Under the pieces are notes generated by a model. It did no database searches and had not been told where the DNA came from. It was given only the letters and a program-made list of their open reading frames with translations. Both the position numbers and the translations under genes were made by a program. A stretch of 64,000 nt of DNA from Halomicrococcus gelatinilyticus. GTDB lineage: Archaea; Halobacteriota; Halobacteria; Halobacteriales; Haladaptataceae. Every line of letters starts with the position of its first letter. Position 1 is the stretch's first letter. Positions 20,606 to 29,854 of this stretch are shown in pieces. The stretch is from contig CP100466.1 in NCBI GenBank assembly GCA_024227995.1, positions 1-64,000 on the forward strand, given 5' to 3'.

Positions 20606-21994
20606 TCATTCGCGTTCGCCTTCGCCGGCCGGCGACTCCTCCTCGACCGGATCGGGGGCGTCGCGGTCGACGGCCACCCGGACCTTCTGGATGCGGGTGT
20701 CTTCCACCTGTTCTGCCCGCAGCGTCACGTTCTCGTAGTCGAACTCCTCGCCCTGCTCGACGAGGCGACCCGCGCGGCTGAAGAGGAACCCCGCGATGGT
20801 CTCGAACTCCTCGCCCTCGGGCAGTACGATGCCGAGAGCCTCGTTGACCTCCTCGATGTTGACCGAGCCGTTCACCAGGACGGTGTCGTCGTCGACGGAC
20901 TCGATCGGGTGTTCCTCGTCGCCGACCAGGATCTCCCCGACGATCTCCTCGAGCACGTCCTCCATCGTGATGAGGCCCTCGGTGGCGCCGAACTCGTCGA
21001 TGACCATGACCATGTGCATCCGGTTCTCGCGCATCTCCGAGAGGAGGTCGTCGACGTTCTTCGACTCGGGGACGTGGAGCGTCGGGGTGACCACGTCCTC
21101 CACCTCGAGGTCGGTGGCGGCGCAGTAGTTGGAATCGTCCAGGTCACGGATGTCGAAGACGCCGATAACGTTGTCCAGCGAGTCCGCGTAGGCCGGTAGG
21201 CGGGCGTGCCCCGACCGGATGCATTCCTCGATGGCCTCCTCGACGGTCGCGTCTTTGGAGACGGCGTCCATGTCGAGACGGGGGGTCATCACCTCCTTGG
21301 CGGTGGCGTTGGTGAACCGCAGGGTGCGCTGGAGCATCTGGCGCTCCTCCTCGTCGAGGATGCCCTCGCGCTCGCCCGTCTTTATCATGTTCCGGATCTC
21401 GTCGCGAGTGACGTACGACGACTCGATGGACGAGCTGCCGCCGGTGATCTTGTTGACGGCGCTCGTCAGATAGTAGAACAGGGTGATGAGCGGCCACGCC
21501 ACTTTCCCGAACACCTTCAGTGGGGGAGCGACGGTCCGTGCCCACGAGTCGGTGTTCTCGACGGCGTAGGACTTGGGTGCGCTCTCGCCGAACAGCAGGA
21601 CCATCGACGTGATACCGAACGACGACACGAGCACTGCCGTGCCCGCGTCGAAGTAGAAGCCGACGATGGTGGTCGAGATAGAGGACATCGTGATGTTGAC
21701 CATGTTGTTTCCGACGAGGATCGTCACGAGCAGGCGGTGGGGGTCATCCTTGAGGGACTTGACCACCCGTGCGCCACGCTTTCCCTCATCGATCATCGCG
21801 TCGATCTGGTGGGACGGCAGGGAGAACAACGCGATCTCTGACGACGAAAAGAACCCGGACCCCATGATGAGAAACAGGATCATGAGGATGCCGATCACGG
21901 TAACCTCCGTCTGCCCGAGTTCGAGACCGACGATCGGCACAGTGTACAGGTTGGTACTGGCCTCAGATGCTACTGTGAGCACGGATAACCCCAT
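20606..21994 (-). CDS. CNNM/CorC-type membrane protein with CBS pair and CorC/HlyC domain (long form)
   Basis: A 462-residue protein. Residues about 30-200 are the CNNM membrane domain (ILFLIMGSGFFSSSEIALFS, VTILVGNNMVNITMSS, LLFGESAPKSYAVEN). A CBS pair (EVMTPRLDMDAVSKDATVEE, MVMVIDEFGATEGLITMED) and a C-terminal CorC/HlyC domain (EEVNEALGIVLPEGEEFETI) follow. The layout is that of bacterial CorC/YfjD-type Mg2+ efflux proteins. The ATG at 21994 is preferred over the TTG just before it: a TATA-like GAGTTAATC lies about 30 bases upstream, as for a leaderless message. Confidence 0.9.
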   Translation of the reverse strand: MGLSVLTVASEASTNLYTVPIVGLELGQTEVTVIGILMILFLIMGSGFFSSSEIALFSLPSHQIDAMIDEGKRGARVVKSLKDDPHRLLVTILVGNNMVNITMSSISTTIVGFYFDAGTAVLVSSFGITSMVLLFGESAPKSYAVENTDSWARTVAPPLKVFGKVAWPLITLFYYLTSAVNKITGGSSSIESSYVTRDEIRNMIKTGEREGILDEEERQMLQRTLRFTNATAKEVMTPRLDMDAVSKDATVEEAIEECIRSGHARLPAYADSLDNVIGVFDIRDLDDSNYCAATDLEVEDVVTPTLHVPESKNVDDLLSEMRENRMHMVMVIDEFGATEGLITMEDVLEEIVGEILVGDEEHPIESVDDDTVLVNGSVNIEEVNEALGIVLPEGEEFETIAGFLFSRAGRLVEQGEEFDYENVTLRAEQVEDTRIQKVRVAVDRDAPDPVEEESPAGEGERE

Positions 21995-22015
21995 CAATCC
22001 CGACCATTACCTGAG

Positions 22016-22032
22016 CAGAAGATTAACTCTTG
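22016..22032 (-). promoter_or_regulatory. TATA-like promoter element of the long CNNM/CorC gene
   Basis: On the minus strand AAGAGTTAATCTTCTGC lies 22-38 bases before the ATG at 21994, the spacing expected for a leaderless haloarchaeal transcript. Confidence 0.5.
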
Positions 22033-22434
22033 TGGAACGGAGCAATGTTTTACGACGAACGCACATGGAGAACGGATCGCTGATGTGCATTTGTCGTTCG
22101 CCTGTGCCCTGCGTGGACCGGTGTGAAGTTCTACGGCAGGAGTGCACCGGACGCTGATCGCTGCGCCTGCCCGTGCGGACGCGACCACGTCAACGACCAC
22201 CTGTGGAGAGCGTGGTGACCTCTCACCCTCTCGGCGACGACGGTCTGGCTCCCGCTTCGCGCCATCGCTGACCCGGGTCTGGTCGTTCGCGGTCGCCATC
22301 GGCGTGAAGCCAACGTCGACACGGCTTAGTGGTCGGGACGACGGCGGTGGAGGTGCAGACCTGTCAGTAGCAGTCGCATCTCGAACGTCGGTCTCGAGCG
22401 TCGGCAGGTCGGCACCGACCACGCCGGAGCACCG
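22033..22434. other. Gap with no recognised gene
   Basis: About 400 bases separate the CNNM/CorC promoter from the 3' end of the HTH regulator gene. A 142-codon open frame on the minus strand has a compositionally random, Arg/Ser-rich product without motifs, and I do not consider it a gene. Confidence 0.4.
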
Positions 22435-23298
22435 CTACTCGGCCGACCGCACCGGCGGTTCGATCCGGTCGGAGTTGTCGCGGTAGATCTCGAAGACGCG
22501 TTCGGCCCACGCGCGGGCGATGGCGGAGTCGGAGTCGACGAACACGTGCATCGTCCCGGTGTCCTCGTCGAAGCCGGCGATGCCGACCCGGTCGTCGAAG
22601 ATGGCGAGCCCGTACGGCAGCGCCTCGCGCGTCCGGAGTTCCAGGTGACCGTCGTCGATAGCCGTCCGGATGCGGTCGGGGTACGTCTCGAACAGGTTGT
22701 CGACGACGTCGGGGAGGTAGACGAGTTCGGTCTCGACGCCGTCGAAGAGGTGGTCGTAGACGTCGGCGAGCGTCGGCGGGACCATGTGGGTCGTGTTGAA
22801 CCCCTGGAACGTCGAGCTCTCCTGGAGCAGGGAGACGAAGCGCGACACCGGCCGGTAGGGGTCCTCCAGCGTCGCCGTCGTCACGGTCGCGTCGGCGAAC
22901 GGCGTGACGACGAACTCCTGGTGGTAGTCGCAGATGGAGTCCAGCAGCGGCGCTATCGCCGTCGCCGTTCGCAGGTTCCGCTCGAAGCGGAGCACCTCGT
23001 CGGCGAACGTGGCTCCTTTCCCCGTCAGCTGGAACCGGCCGTCGACCCGCTCGGCGAGTTCGTGGTCGCGGAGCCAGCGGGTGAACCGGTGGCTGGTCGC
23101 GCGGGAGACGTCGAGGCGCTCCTGTATCTCGTGGCGGTGCAGCGGTTCCTCGACGAGCACCGCCAGTAGCTCGCGGTGCTGGACGACGTCGTGGAGTTCG
23201 GCGGTGCTCAACTGGGCGGGCGGGACGTCGGCGGAACGCTCCTTGCCGATGAGTTCCGTCGTCGTCTCGAGTATCTCATCGAGTACGGTATCTGTCAT
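22435..23298 (-). CDS. Winged-helix transcriptional regulator with C-terminal sensor domain
   Basis: A 287-residue predicted DNA-binding regulator. Residues about 30-105 form a winged helix (QHRELLAVLVEEPLHRHEIQ, LDVSRATSHRFTRWLRDHEL, RFQLTGKGATFADEVL). The rest resembles the FilR1/DUF1724-type sensor domain common in haloarchaeal regulators (PVSRFVSLLQES, GHLELRTREALPYGLAIFDD, MHVFVDSDSAIARAWAERVF). The ATG at 23298 gives a normal family N-terminus, and the longer open frame upstream is not protein-like. It lies 161 bases downstream of the EamA exporter gene on the same strand and is a candidate regulator for the palindromes at 24521 and 24581, by proximity only. Confidence 0.8.
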   Translation of the reverse strand: MTDTVLDEILETTTELIGKERSADVPPAQLSTAELHDVVQHRELLAVLVEEPLHRHEIQERLDVSRATSHRFTRWLRDHELAERVDGRFQLTGKGATFADEVLRFERNLRTATAIAPLLDSICDYHQEFVVTPFADATVTTATLEDPYRPVSRFVSLLQESSTFQGFNTTHMVPPTLADVYDHLFDGVETELVYLPDVVDNLFETYPDRIRTAIDDGHLELRTREALPYGLAIFDDRVGIAGFDEDTGTMHVFVDSDSAIARAWAERVFEIYRDNSDRIEPPVRSAE

Positions 23299-23459
23299 CA
23301 GTATCAGCCGACGGGCGCCGGTCGCTGTACAGGACGCGACGAGCCAGCATAAGCGTATCGCAGGGGTCGAGACTGCCCTTTTCGGCACCGTGACGGAGAG
23401 CGGACGTCGCCGAACGAGGAGCGGGGTAGACGCGACGGGAGGACCGCGCCCCTCGCGCG

Positions 23460-24434
23460 CTACTCCGCCCGGAGACCCTGCACCGCGGCGGTGTCCCCGA
23501 CGCCGCTCGACAGTGCGAAGCCGACGGCGATGGAGACGAAGCCGACGACCGTCCCGACCGTCAGCGGTTCGTGCAGCACCAGCGACCCGAGGACGATGGC
23601 GACGACGGGGCTCGCGTAGGACGTGAGGCTCGTCCGGGTCGGTCCGACCGTCCGGATGAGGACGAGGAATGCGACGTACCCGACGCCGCCGACCATCACC
23701 GAGAGGTACGCCAGCAGTCCGAGCAGCGTCGGGGTCCACGCGACGCTTCCCGCCGGTTCGCCGAGGCCGACGCTCGCCGCGTGCAGGACGAGACCGCCGA
23801 GCAGCGCACCCCAGGCGGCCTGGGTCGTCGCCGACGCCGTCGTCCTGAGACGACCGAGCAGGACGCTGCCGAGACTGCCGCTCGCGGCCGCACAGAGCAC
23901 GACCAGGGCCCCCGCTCCGCCGCCGACGTCCAGGCCCCCGGCGGTCGGTCGGACGACGACGACCGCACCGAGCAGTCCGAACGCGACGCCCATCGTCCGT
24001 CGACGGGTGAGCCGTTCGTCAGGCAGCAGCACGCGGGCGAACAGGCACGTCAGGACGGGACCGAGGCACATCACGACCGCCGCGACGGACGCGGTCGTGT
24101 ACTGCTGACCGACGAACAGGAACCCGATGGCACCGGCGAACACCAGCAGGCCGAGGACAGCGACGGCGGCCCAGTCCGCACGCGTCCGCGGCCACCAGGT
24201 GCCGCCAGTCGTTGCCGCGGCCACCAAGAGGACGGCGGCCGTGAGGTAGAACCGGAGGGCAGCGAACAGCAACGGCGGAACGGACTCGACGCCGACGCGG
24301 ATGGAGACGTAGCCGCCGCCCATGACGACGGCGACCAGGACGAACAGCGACGCGGTCCCGGCACGCGACCCGAGGCCGAACGCGTACCTGCCGCGGAGTG
24401 CCCGAACCGTCGCGATGTCGGTCGTCCGGGTCAT
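23460..24434 (-). CDS. EamA-family (DMT) exporter
   Basis: A 324-residue membrane protein with about ten transmembrane helices in two EamA repeats. The first begins ASLFVLVAVVMGGGYVSIRV and the second has LVVLCAAASGSLGSVLLGRL, then YLSVMVGGVGYVAFLVLI. The conserved SPVVAIVLGSLVLHEPLT lies near the C-terminus. Members export metabolites such as amino acids, and the substrate cannot be read from sequence. It is divergent from the methyltransferase-MFS operon and shares a 229-bp control region with two palindromes. A TATA-like GTAATTATAC lies about 30 bases before its ATG (24434). Confidence 0.88.
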   Translation of the reverse strand: MTRTTDIATVRALRGRYAFGLGSRAGTASLFVLVAVVMGGGYVSIRVGVESVPPLLFAALRFYLTAAVLLVAAATTGGTWWPRTRADWAAVAVLGLLVFAGAIGFLFVGQQYTTASVAAVVMCLGPVLTCLFARVLLPDERLTRRRTMGVAFGLLGAVVVVRPTAGGLDVGGGAGALVVLCAAASGSLGSVLLGRLRTTASATTQAAWGALLGGLVLHAASVGLGEPAGSVAWTPTLLGLLAYLSVMVGGVGYVAFLVLIRTVGPTRTSLTSYASPVVAIVLGSLVLHEPLTVGTVVGFVSIAVGFALSSGVGDTAAVQGLRAE

Positions 24435-24460
24435 GTGACGACGGTACGACCGTCGCGGTG

Positions 24461-24470
24461 GTATAATTAC
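24461..24470 (-). promoter_or_regulatory. TATA box of the EamA exporter gene
   Basis: GTAATTATAC on the minus strand is centred about 31 bases before the ATG at 24434, fitting a leaderless transcript. The palindromic operator at 24521-24537 lies about 60 bases further upstream. Confidence 0.6.
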
Positions 24471-24520
24471 CCGGAGACCGTCGTTGCGATAAACGAGACG
24501 GGTCGCCCCGGCGGGCAGGA

Positions 24521-24537
24521 GTCTCACGCCGTGAGAC
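24521..24537. promoter_or_regulatory. Palindromic operator, copy 1
   Basis: GTCTCAC-gcc-GTGAGAC, a perfect 7-bp inverted repeat with a 3-base spacer, lies in the divergent promoter region. An identical pair of half-sites occurs 60 bp to the right. It is a likely binding site for a dimeric regulator. Confidence 0.75.
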
Positions 24538-24580
24538 GTCTCGCAGCGGAGGCGCTGAGTGGGCTCCCAGTCGGAACCGC

Positions 24581-24597
24581 GTCTCACGTGGTGAGAC
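24581..24597. promoter_or_regulatory. Palindromic operator, copy 2
   Basis: GTCTCAC-gtg-GTGAGAC, the same half-sites as copy 1, centre-to-centre distance exactly 60 bp. It ends 33 bases before the TATA box of the methyltransferase gene. Its place upstream of the BRE/TATA suits activation of that gene, and together with copy 1 it could allow looping. Confidence 0.75.
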
Positions 24598-24630
24598 CGC
24601 GCTCTCGCGGACGTTTCAGTCTCTCGAGGT

Positions 24631-24640
24631 AACTATACGC
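24631..24640 (+). promoter_or_regulatory. TATA box of the methyltransferase-MFS operon
   Basis: AACTATACGC is centred about 29 bases before the ATG at 24664, giving a leaderless or nearly leaderless transcript. A purine-rich CGAGG just upstream may serve as the TFB-recognition element. Confidence 0.6.
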
Positions 24641-24663
24641 GGGCTGTCGGCCTCCGTACTAGC

Positions 24664-25749
24664 ATGGCAACCGACGTCATCCAGACCGAACGCGACGCGT
24701 TCGCCGAACGCGTCCTCGACGCCGTCGGCGGCGTGAACGACGTGTACAGCATCTATCTCGGCGACAGGCTCGGACTCTACGCGGCGCTCGCCGAGAGGGG
24801 ACCGCAGACGACCGACGAACTCGCCGCGGCGACCGACACCCACGAGCGCTACGTCAGGGAGTGGTGCGAACAGCAGACGGTGACGGGCATCCTGGCGGTC
24901 GACGACCCGGCGACAACGCCCGAGCGCCGCCGCTACTCCCTCCCGGAGGCACACGTCGAGGTGCTCACGGACGAGGAGAGCCTGCACTTCCTCGCGCCGT
25001 TCGCCCAGTTGGCCGTGGGTGCGGCCACCCCCATCGAGCAGGTCGTCGAGGCGTTCGGGACGGGCGGCGGCGTCCCGTACGCCGACTACGGGAACGACGT
25101 CCACGAGGGCGTGGCGCGGGCGAACCGCCCGTCGTTCTACCACCTGCTCGGCGAGGAGTGGCTCTCCGCCATCCCGGACGTGGACGCTCGCCTCAGGCGG
25201 GTCGGGGCGCGCGTCGCGGACGTCGGGTGCGGACACGGCCACTCCGCCATCGGGATGGCCCGCGCGTACCCGACCGTCCACGTCGACGGGTTCGACCTCG
25301 ACGCCGCGTCGGTGGCGGCGGCGCGGGACAACGTCGCCGAGGCCGGCCTGGAGGACCGCGTGGCCGTCCACCGCCGTGACGCGGCGGACGTCACCGGCGA
25401 GTACGACCTCGTGACCGCCTTCGAGTGCATCCACGACGTGGCCGACCCGGTGGGCGTCCTCCGGGCGATGCGCCGCGCGGCCGGCGACGACGGCACAGTC
25501 GTCGTCATGGACGAGCGGACCGGCGACTCCTTCGCCGACCCGAGCGACGTCGAGGGACTGCTCTACGGGTTCAGCCTGCTGCACTGCCTCCCCGTGGGGA
25601 TGGCGGAGCAGCCCACCACGGCGACGGGGACCGTGATGCGCGCGGACACGCTGGCGGCGTACGCCGACGCGGCCGGGTTCGACGCCGTCGAGGTGTTACC
25701 GATCGAGAACGACTTCTGGCGGTTCTACCGCCTGGAGGGACGGCGATGA
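24664..25749 (+). CDS. SAM-dependent class I methyltransferase with N-terminal winged-helix-like domain
   Basis: A 361-residue enzyme. Residues about 20-110 resemble the dimerisation/winged-helix domain found in small-molecule O- or N-methyltransferases (LYAALAERGPQTTDELAAAT). The Rossmann core has motif I VADVGCGHGHSAIG at 185-198, an acidic FDLDAAS after the second strand, and YDLVTAFECIHDVADPV. The substrate is unknown. Its stop overlaps the start of the MFS gene (ATGA), so the two are translated together, and it is divergent from an EamA exporter. The context suggests that a small molecule is methylated and exported. Confidence 0.85.
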   Translation: MATDVIQTERDAFAERVLDAVGGVNDVYSIYLGDRLGLYAALAERGPQTTDELAAATDTHERYVREWCEQQTVTGILAVDDPATTPERRRYSLPEAHVEVLTDEESLHFLAPFAQLAVGAATPIEQVVEAFGTGGGVPYADYGNDVHEGVARANRPSFYHLLGEEWLSAIPDVDARLRRVGARVADVGCGHGHSAIGMARAYPTVHVDGFDLDAASVAAARDNVAEAGLEDRVAVHRRDAADVTGEYDLVTAFECIHDVADPVGVLRAMRRAAGDDGTVVVMDERTGDSFADPSDVEGLLYGFSLLHCLPVGMAEQPTTATGTVMRADTLAAYADAAGFDAVEVLPIENDFWRFYRLEGRR

Positions 25750-26978
25750 CGACCGACGAGTCCGGGGACCGCTCCGCGCGGGTGCCGTGGCGCTCGTCGA
25801 CGGTGCAGGTCGTGCTCGCGAGCACCCTGCTGGCGCCGCTCGGCGTGCCACTCGTCGCCCCGACGCTGCCGGTCATCCGCGACACGTTCGCGCTGACCGA
25901 CGCGCAGGCCAGCCTGCTCATCAGCACGTACTTCGTCGCGGGCATCGTCCTCTCGCCGTTCATCGGCATGGTCGCCGACCGCGTCGGTCGCAATCGCGTG
26001 CTCGTGTCGAGCCTCCTGGTGTTCGGGGTCTCGGGGATTCCGCTCGTCCTCGCGCCGAACTTCGAGACGGTGCTGGCCGTCCGCGTGGTCCAGGGCGTCG
26101 CCGCGGCGGGCATCTTCATCACGACGGTCACCATCGTCGGCGACGCCTTCGAGGGGACCCAGCGGAACGCCGTCCTCGGCGTGAACAACGCGGTGCTGTC
26201 CGCGGGCGCGGCCGCGTTCCCCGTGCTCGGCGGCGCGCTCGTGGCCATCTCCTGGAACGCGCCGTTCGCGTCGTACCTCCTGGGCGTGCCGCTCGGCCTG
26301 CTCGCCGTCCGGTACCTCGAGGAACCCGAGGGCGAGCGCGAGACGGCCGGGGTCGCGTACCTCCGCGGGGCGGCGACGGCCCTCGCGGGGAGCCAGGCGG
26401 CCGTGCTGTATGGGGCCGCCTTCATGACCGAGGTCCTGCTGTTCGGCCCGGTGCTGACGGTGCTGCCGTTCCTGCTGACGGCCTCCTACGGGCTGTCGCC
26501 GGCGGCCATCGGCCTCGTGCTGGCGGCCGGGGAGGGGTCGTCGGTCGTCGTCTCGGCGATGAACGGCCGGTTCGCGAAACACGCCTCCAACCACGGCCTC
26601 ATCGCGCTCGGGTTCACCTGCAACGGCGTCGGACTGCTCGGGATGTGGCTCGCGCCGTCGCCGCTGTTCGTCGGCCTGGCGACGCTCGTCGTCGGAGCCG
26701 GACTGGGCCTGAGCATGCCGGCGGTCGACGCGGCCATCAGCGACGTGGTCTCCGCCCGCCACCGCGCCGGCGCGCTGAGCATCCGCAACAGCACGACATT
26801 CCTCGGCCGCTCGGTCGGGCCGGTGCTGTTCGCCGGACTCGCCGTGGCGACCGACTACCACACGCTGCTGCTCGCCGCCGCCGTCGTCGCGCTCGCGAGC
26901 GGGCCCGTGGCCGTGTTCGCGCCGGGGAGGGACGCCACCGGCCGGCCGGACCTGGAGGAGGTCGCGACGGAGGCGTGA
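25746..26978 (+). CDS. MFS transporter
   Basis: A 410-residue membrane protein with about 12 helices. The loop-2 signature GMVADRVGRNRVLV of the major facilitator superfamily is present, and the second half has GLVLAAGEGSSVVVSAM and ALSIRNSTTFLGRSVGPVLF. It resembles drug-efflux members. The ATG overlaps the methyltransferase stop by four bases, so the genes form one operon. Substrate is unknown, and export of a methylated product is an inference from the coupling. Confidence 0.88.
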   Translation: MTTDESGDRSARVPWRSSTVQVVLASTLLAPLGVPLVAPTLPVIRDTFALTDAQASLLISTYFVAGIVLSPFIGMVADRVGRNRVLVSSLLVFGVSGIPLVLAPNFETVLAVRVVQGVAAAGIFITTVTIVGDAFEGTQRNAVLGVNNAVLSAGAAAFPVLGGALVAISWNAPFASYLLGVPLGLLAVRYLEEPEGERETAGVAYLRGAATALAGSQAAVLYGAAFMTEVLLFGPVLTVLPFLLTASYGLSPAAIGLVLAAGEGSSVVVSAMNGRFAKHASNHGLIALGFTCNGVGLLGMWLAPSPLFVGLATLVVGAGLGLSMPAVDAAISDVVSARHRAGALSIRNSTTFLGRSVGPVLFAGLAVATDYHTLLLAAAVVALASGPVAVFAPGRDATGRPDLEEVATEA

Positions 26979-27003
26979 GACGCAGTCAGGAGACGGGACG
27001 CAG

Positions 27004-28254
27004 TCAGGCGGCGTAGTCGAGCGCGACGACGCGACCGTCGCCGTAGCGGACGAGGATCTCCGCCCGGTCGTCGTCGTCGACGTCGGCCGGCGTCGCGAAC
27101 GTCCAGACCGGGACGTTGCGCTCGTAGCGGGCCAGTTCTGTCCCCGACCCGGGGGCGAGGACGACGACCTCGCCGACGTGGGTGACGCCGACGACCTCGC
27201 GCCGACCGTCGCCGTTCACGTCGCCGAGCACCGGCGGCGGGACGGTGTCGTCGCTGGCGGTCGAGACGGTCGCGGACCACTCCGTCTCGCCCGTACGGGC
27301 GTCGAGCGCGAGGACTTCCCCGTCGACGGTGCCGACGTACAGCTCCGTCGTCCCGTCCCCGTCGGCGTCCCCGGTCGTGCGGACGCGCGCGTTCGAGAGC
27401 GAGCGCGTCCACTCGCGGTCGCCGGACGCCCCGTCGTAGGCCCTGAGAGCAGACGTCCCGGCAGCGAACACCTCGGTGGCGGCGTCGTCGTCGGCCTGCG
27501 TCGCAGCGACGTACGACGCCGACTCGTCGCGGTGCCACTCGACGGTGCCGCGCGCGCTCAGCAAGAGCGCTCCCTTGTTGCTCCCGACGAGGACCTCCGG
27601 ACGACCGTCGCCGTCCACGTCGTCGACGACGGGGGCGTCCCACACCGCCGGACTGTTCCACCGCGTCTCGTTCGCCCGGAACCGCCACGCGACGGACCCG
27701 TTGCCGCGGACGACGACGACGTTCCCGTCGATGTCGCTCGTCACGACCTCGGGACCGGGTGCGGAGGTGACGTTTGCGATCGTCGGACGCCCGTAACCGT
27801 ACGTCGCCAGCGGGACGCGCCACTCCTCGACGCCGCTGCGGGCGTCGTACGCGACGAGCGCGTTCTCCGTGGTCCCGACGACCGCCTCGGGGTCGCCGTC
27901 CCCGTCCACGTCGCCGATGGCGGGTTCGGTGAGCGAGTGGGTGAAGCAGTCCTCCGCAGCGAGCCCCGCGCGCCACGTCGCCGACCCGTTCTCGGGCGCG
28001 AGGCCGACGAGGGTACAGGACTGGTCGGTCAGGCGGACGTCGCTGTTCGGCACCTCGGCGACGGGGGCGACGACGACGTCCGCGGCGGGGCCGACGCCGA
28101 CGGCGTGATGGTTGACCTCGTTGTCCCGCGGCGTGTCGCTCACCCAGGCCTCGTCGAGGCCACCGCCGGAGGGCGACGTCGCGACGCCGAAGACGAGGAG
28201 GGACCCCAGTAGCGCGACGACGCCGCCGAGGACGACGACGGTACGGGGGCGCAT
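27004..28254 (-). CDS. Membrane-anchored FG-GAP/PQQ-like beta-propeller protein
   Basis: A 416-residue protein with an N-terminal anchor or signal segment (VVVLGGVVALLGSLLVFGVA) and an extracellular propeller. At least four blades carry the Ca2+-binding-type loop: IGDVDGDGDPEAVVG, VDDVDGDGRPEVLVG, TTGDADGDGTTELYVG and LGDVNGDGRREVVG. A fifth, degenerate one reads PADVDDDDRAEILV. Between them are PQQ-like strands such as VVALDYAA. Such proteins usually act in binding or adhesion at the cell surface. No catalytic site is visible. It is a single gene, converging with the MFS gene. Confidence 0.8.
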   Translation of the reverse strand: MRPRTVVVLGGVVALLGSLLVFGVATSPSGGGLDEAWVSDTPRDNEVNHHAVGVGPAADVVVAPVAEVPNSDVRLTDQSCTLVGLAPENGSATWRAGLAAEDCFTHSLTEPAIGDVDGDGDPEAVVGTTENALVAYDARSGVEEWRVPLATYGYGRPTIANVTSAPGPEVVTSDIDGNVVVVRGNGSVAWRFRANETRWNSPAVWDAPVVDDVDGDGRPEVLVGSNKGALLLSARGTVEWHRDESASYVAATQADDDAATEVFAAGTSALRAYDGASGDREWTRSLSNARVRTTGDADGDGTTELYVGTVDGEVLALDARTGETEWSATVSTASDDTVPPPVLGDVNGDGRREVVGVTHVGEVVVLAPGSGTELARYERNVPVWTFATPADVDDDDRAEILVRYGDGRVVALDYAA

Positions 28255-28372
28255 GGTCGGACTTCCGAACCGCCGCTGAAAAGGATGCCGTCAGGAGGTG
28301 CGGATTCGAGAGTCGAACCACAGGCGGTCGCCGTTCGCGACGGCGCCGGTCCCCTCAGTAGCGACTGGGCGG

Positions 28373-29677
28373 TCACGTGCCGGGGATGGTGGGCGGTTGC
28401 TCGGTCGGTGGGGCGTACTCGACGTACTCCACCTCGACAGCGACGGGGATGGCGAATCGCGCTTCGAGGCGGTCGCGGAGGTCCGCGGCGAGGTCGTCCC
28501 GCGGACCGGCGGCGTCGACGACGACGGTGAGCTCGAACGTCTCGCCGAAGTAGAGCGCGTCCTGGAGGTCGTTCGACCGGGTCTCGACGAGGCGGACGTC
28601 GTCGTACTGCGGCGAGTCGAGCGTGGACGCCACCTCCTCGTGCATCTGGTCCTGTATCGCCACCGACCCGTAGGAGATGATGCTGACGCCGGTGAGAATC
28701 AGCGAGAGGACGACGAGGATGGCGACGAGACCGGCGATGCGCAGCACGGTCAGTCGCCGCGCGACGTCGGTCAGGTCCGCCTCGAACGGGCGGTACCCGC
28801 TCGCCCACAGCAGCGCCAGCGCGACGAAGTTGATGGCGAGCAGGTTGACGACGGTCAGCAGGAAGGCCCCGAGCGCGGAGAGGGGGTAGTTCCACGCGAG
28901 CATGATGCCGGTCGTCGCGGCCGGCGGAATCAGCGCGACGGCGATGAGCGCGCCGACGAGCGCCTGGCCCACGTCGCGGGTGACGCTGACGACGGCCGCG
29001 ACGCCCGCCCCGAGCGCGATGACCAGCGAGAGCAGGTCGGGGACGAGTCGCTGCTGGACGGCCGGTATCTCGCGCACGTCCAGACCGGGCGAGACGAGGA
29101 AGCTCTGGTGCGCTATCCACGCGAAGACGGCCGCGCCGGCGATGGAGAGGAAGACGCCGAGGAGTTGCAGTGCGATGCCGCGACGGTGGAGGGCGCTCTC
29201 GGCGGTGACCGTGCCGACGGCGGTGCTGACGGCGGGACCCATGACGGGCGCGATGATCATCGCGCCGATGATGACGGCCGAGGAGTTCAGGAACAGGCCT
29301 GCGGTCGCGACGACCGTGCTCACCAGCGTCATGACGACGAACGTCGAGAGCGCCGGTGCCAGCTCGTTGGCGCGCGCGGCCATCTCCTCGCGCGAGATGG
29401 CGTCGCTCCCGGAGCGGCGGTCGACGCCCGTCGCCTTCCCCGAGATGACGGTCTCGGGTTCGGTCACGACGGTGTAGGCGGTCTCGTCGACGCCGACGGC
29501 GTTGAGTTCGTCGAGGACGTCCGGCAGGGCGTCGGTCGCGACCGGGAAGGTGACGACGGCCACGTACTCCGGTCGGCCGGTCTCGGGCGTGACGGCGTAG
29601 TCGACCCCCTCCGCGTCGAGCAGTTCGAGCACGGCCCCCCGTTTCCCCGTCGGGACGAGCACCTCGACGAAGCGCAT
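28373..29677 (-). CDS. DUF389 (TIGR00341-type) membrane protein
   Basis: A 434-residue integral membrane protein of unknown function. Residues 1-85 form a soluble ACT-like domain (MRFVEVLVPTGKRGAV). The DUF389 core follows, with FLNSSAVIIGAMIIAPVMGP, LVGALIAVALIPPAATTGIM and NLLAINFVALALLWASG, typical of the family. A soluble C-terminal segment (about residues 340-434) follows the last helix. The ATG at 29677 was chosen over an in-frame start nine codons upstream because the protein then begins MRFVEV like relatives. Confidence 0.88.
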   Translation of the reverse strand: MRFVEVLVPTGKRGAVLELLDAEGVDYAVTPETGRPEYVAVVTFPVATDALPDVLDELNAVGVDETAYTVVTEPETVISGKATGVDRRSGSDAISREEMAARANELAPALSTFVVMTLVSTVVATAGLFLNSSAVIIGAMIIAPVMGPAVSTAVGTVTAESALHRRGIALQLLGVFLSIAGAAVFAWIAHQSFLVSPGLDVREIPAVQQRLVPDLLSLVIALGAGVAAVVSVTRDVGQALVGALIAVALIPPAATTGIMLAWNYPLSALGAFLLTVVNLLAINFVALALLWASGYRPFEADLTDVARRLTVLRIAGLVAILVVLSLILTGVSIISYGSVAIQDQMHEEVASTLDSPQYDDVRLVETRSNDLQDALYFGETFELTVVVDAAGPRDDLAADLRDRLEARFAIPVAVEVEYVEYAPPTEQPPTIPGT

Positions 29678-29854
29678 GGTACCGCCATCGACGGCCACGA
29701 CCAAGAACTGGTCGCCCAGCTAACGGTTCCGGCGACGCGGACGCTCCCTTCCGTCCACCTGCGCGCGGCGCAATACCATCGTGGTCGCCGGACGGGACGC
29801 GGGCCGGGACTTTTGGAGGCGACGGTCGTGCGTCCGTCGAGGCGAGAACGACGG

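Noticed and set aside
22033..22434. A 142-codon open frame as a possible gene
   Set aside because: Low-complexity, basic, motif-free and overlapping the CNNM/CorC promoter. Haloarchaeal proteins are normally acidic.
28298..29854. A long plus-strand open frame running into the serine protease gene
   Set aside because: It is antisense to the DUF389 gene, has biased random composition and no motifs. The protease clearly starts at 29855 with its Tat signal.
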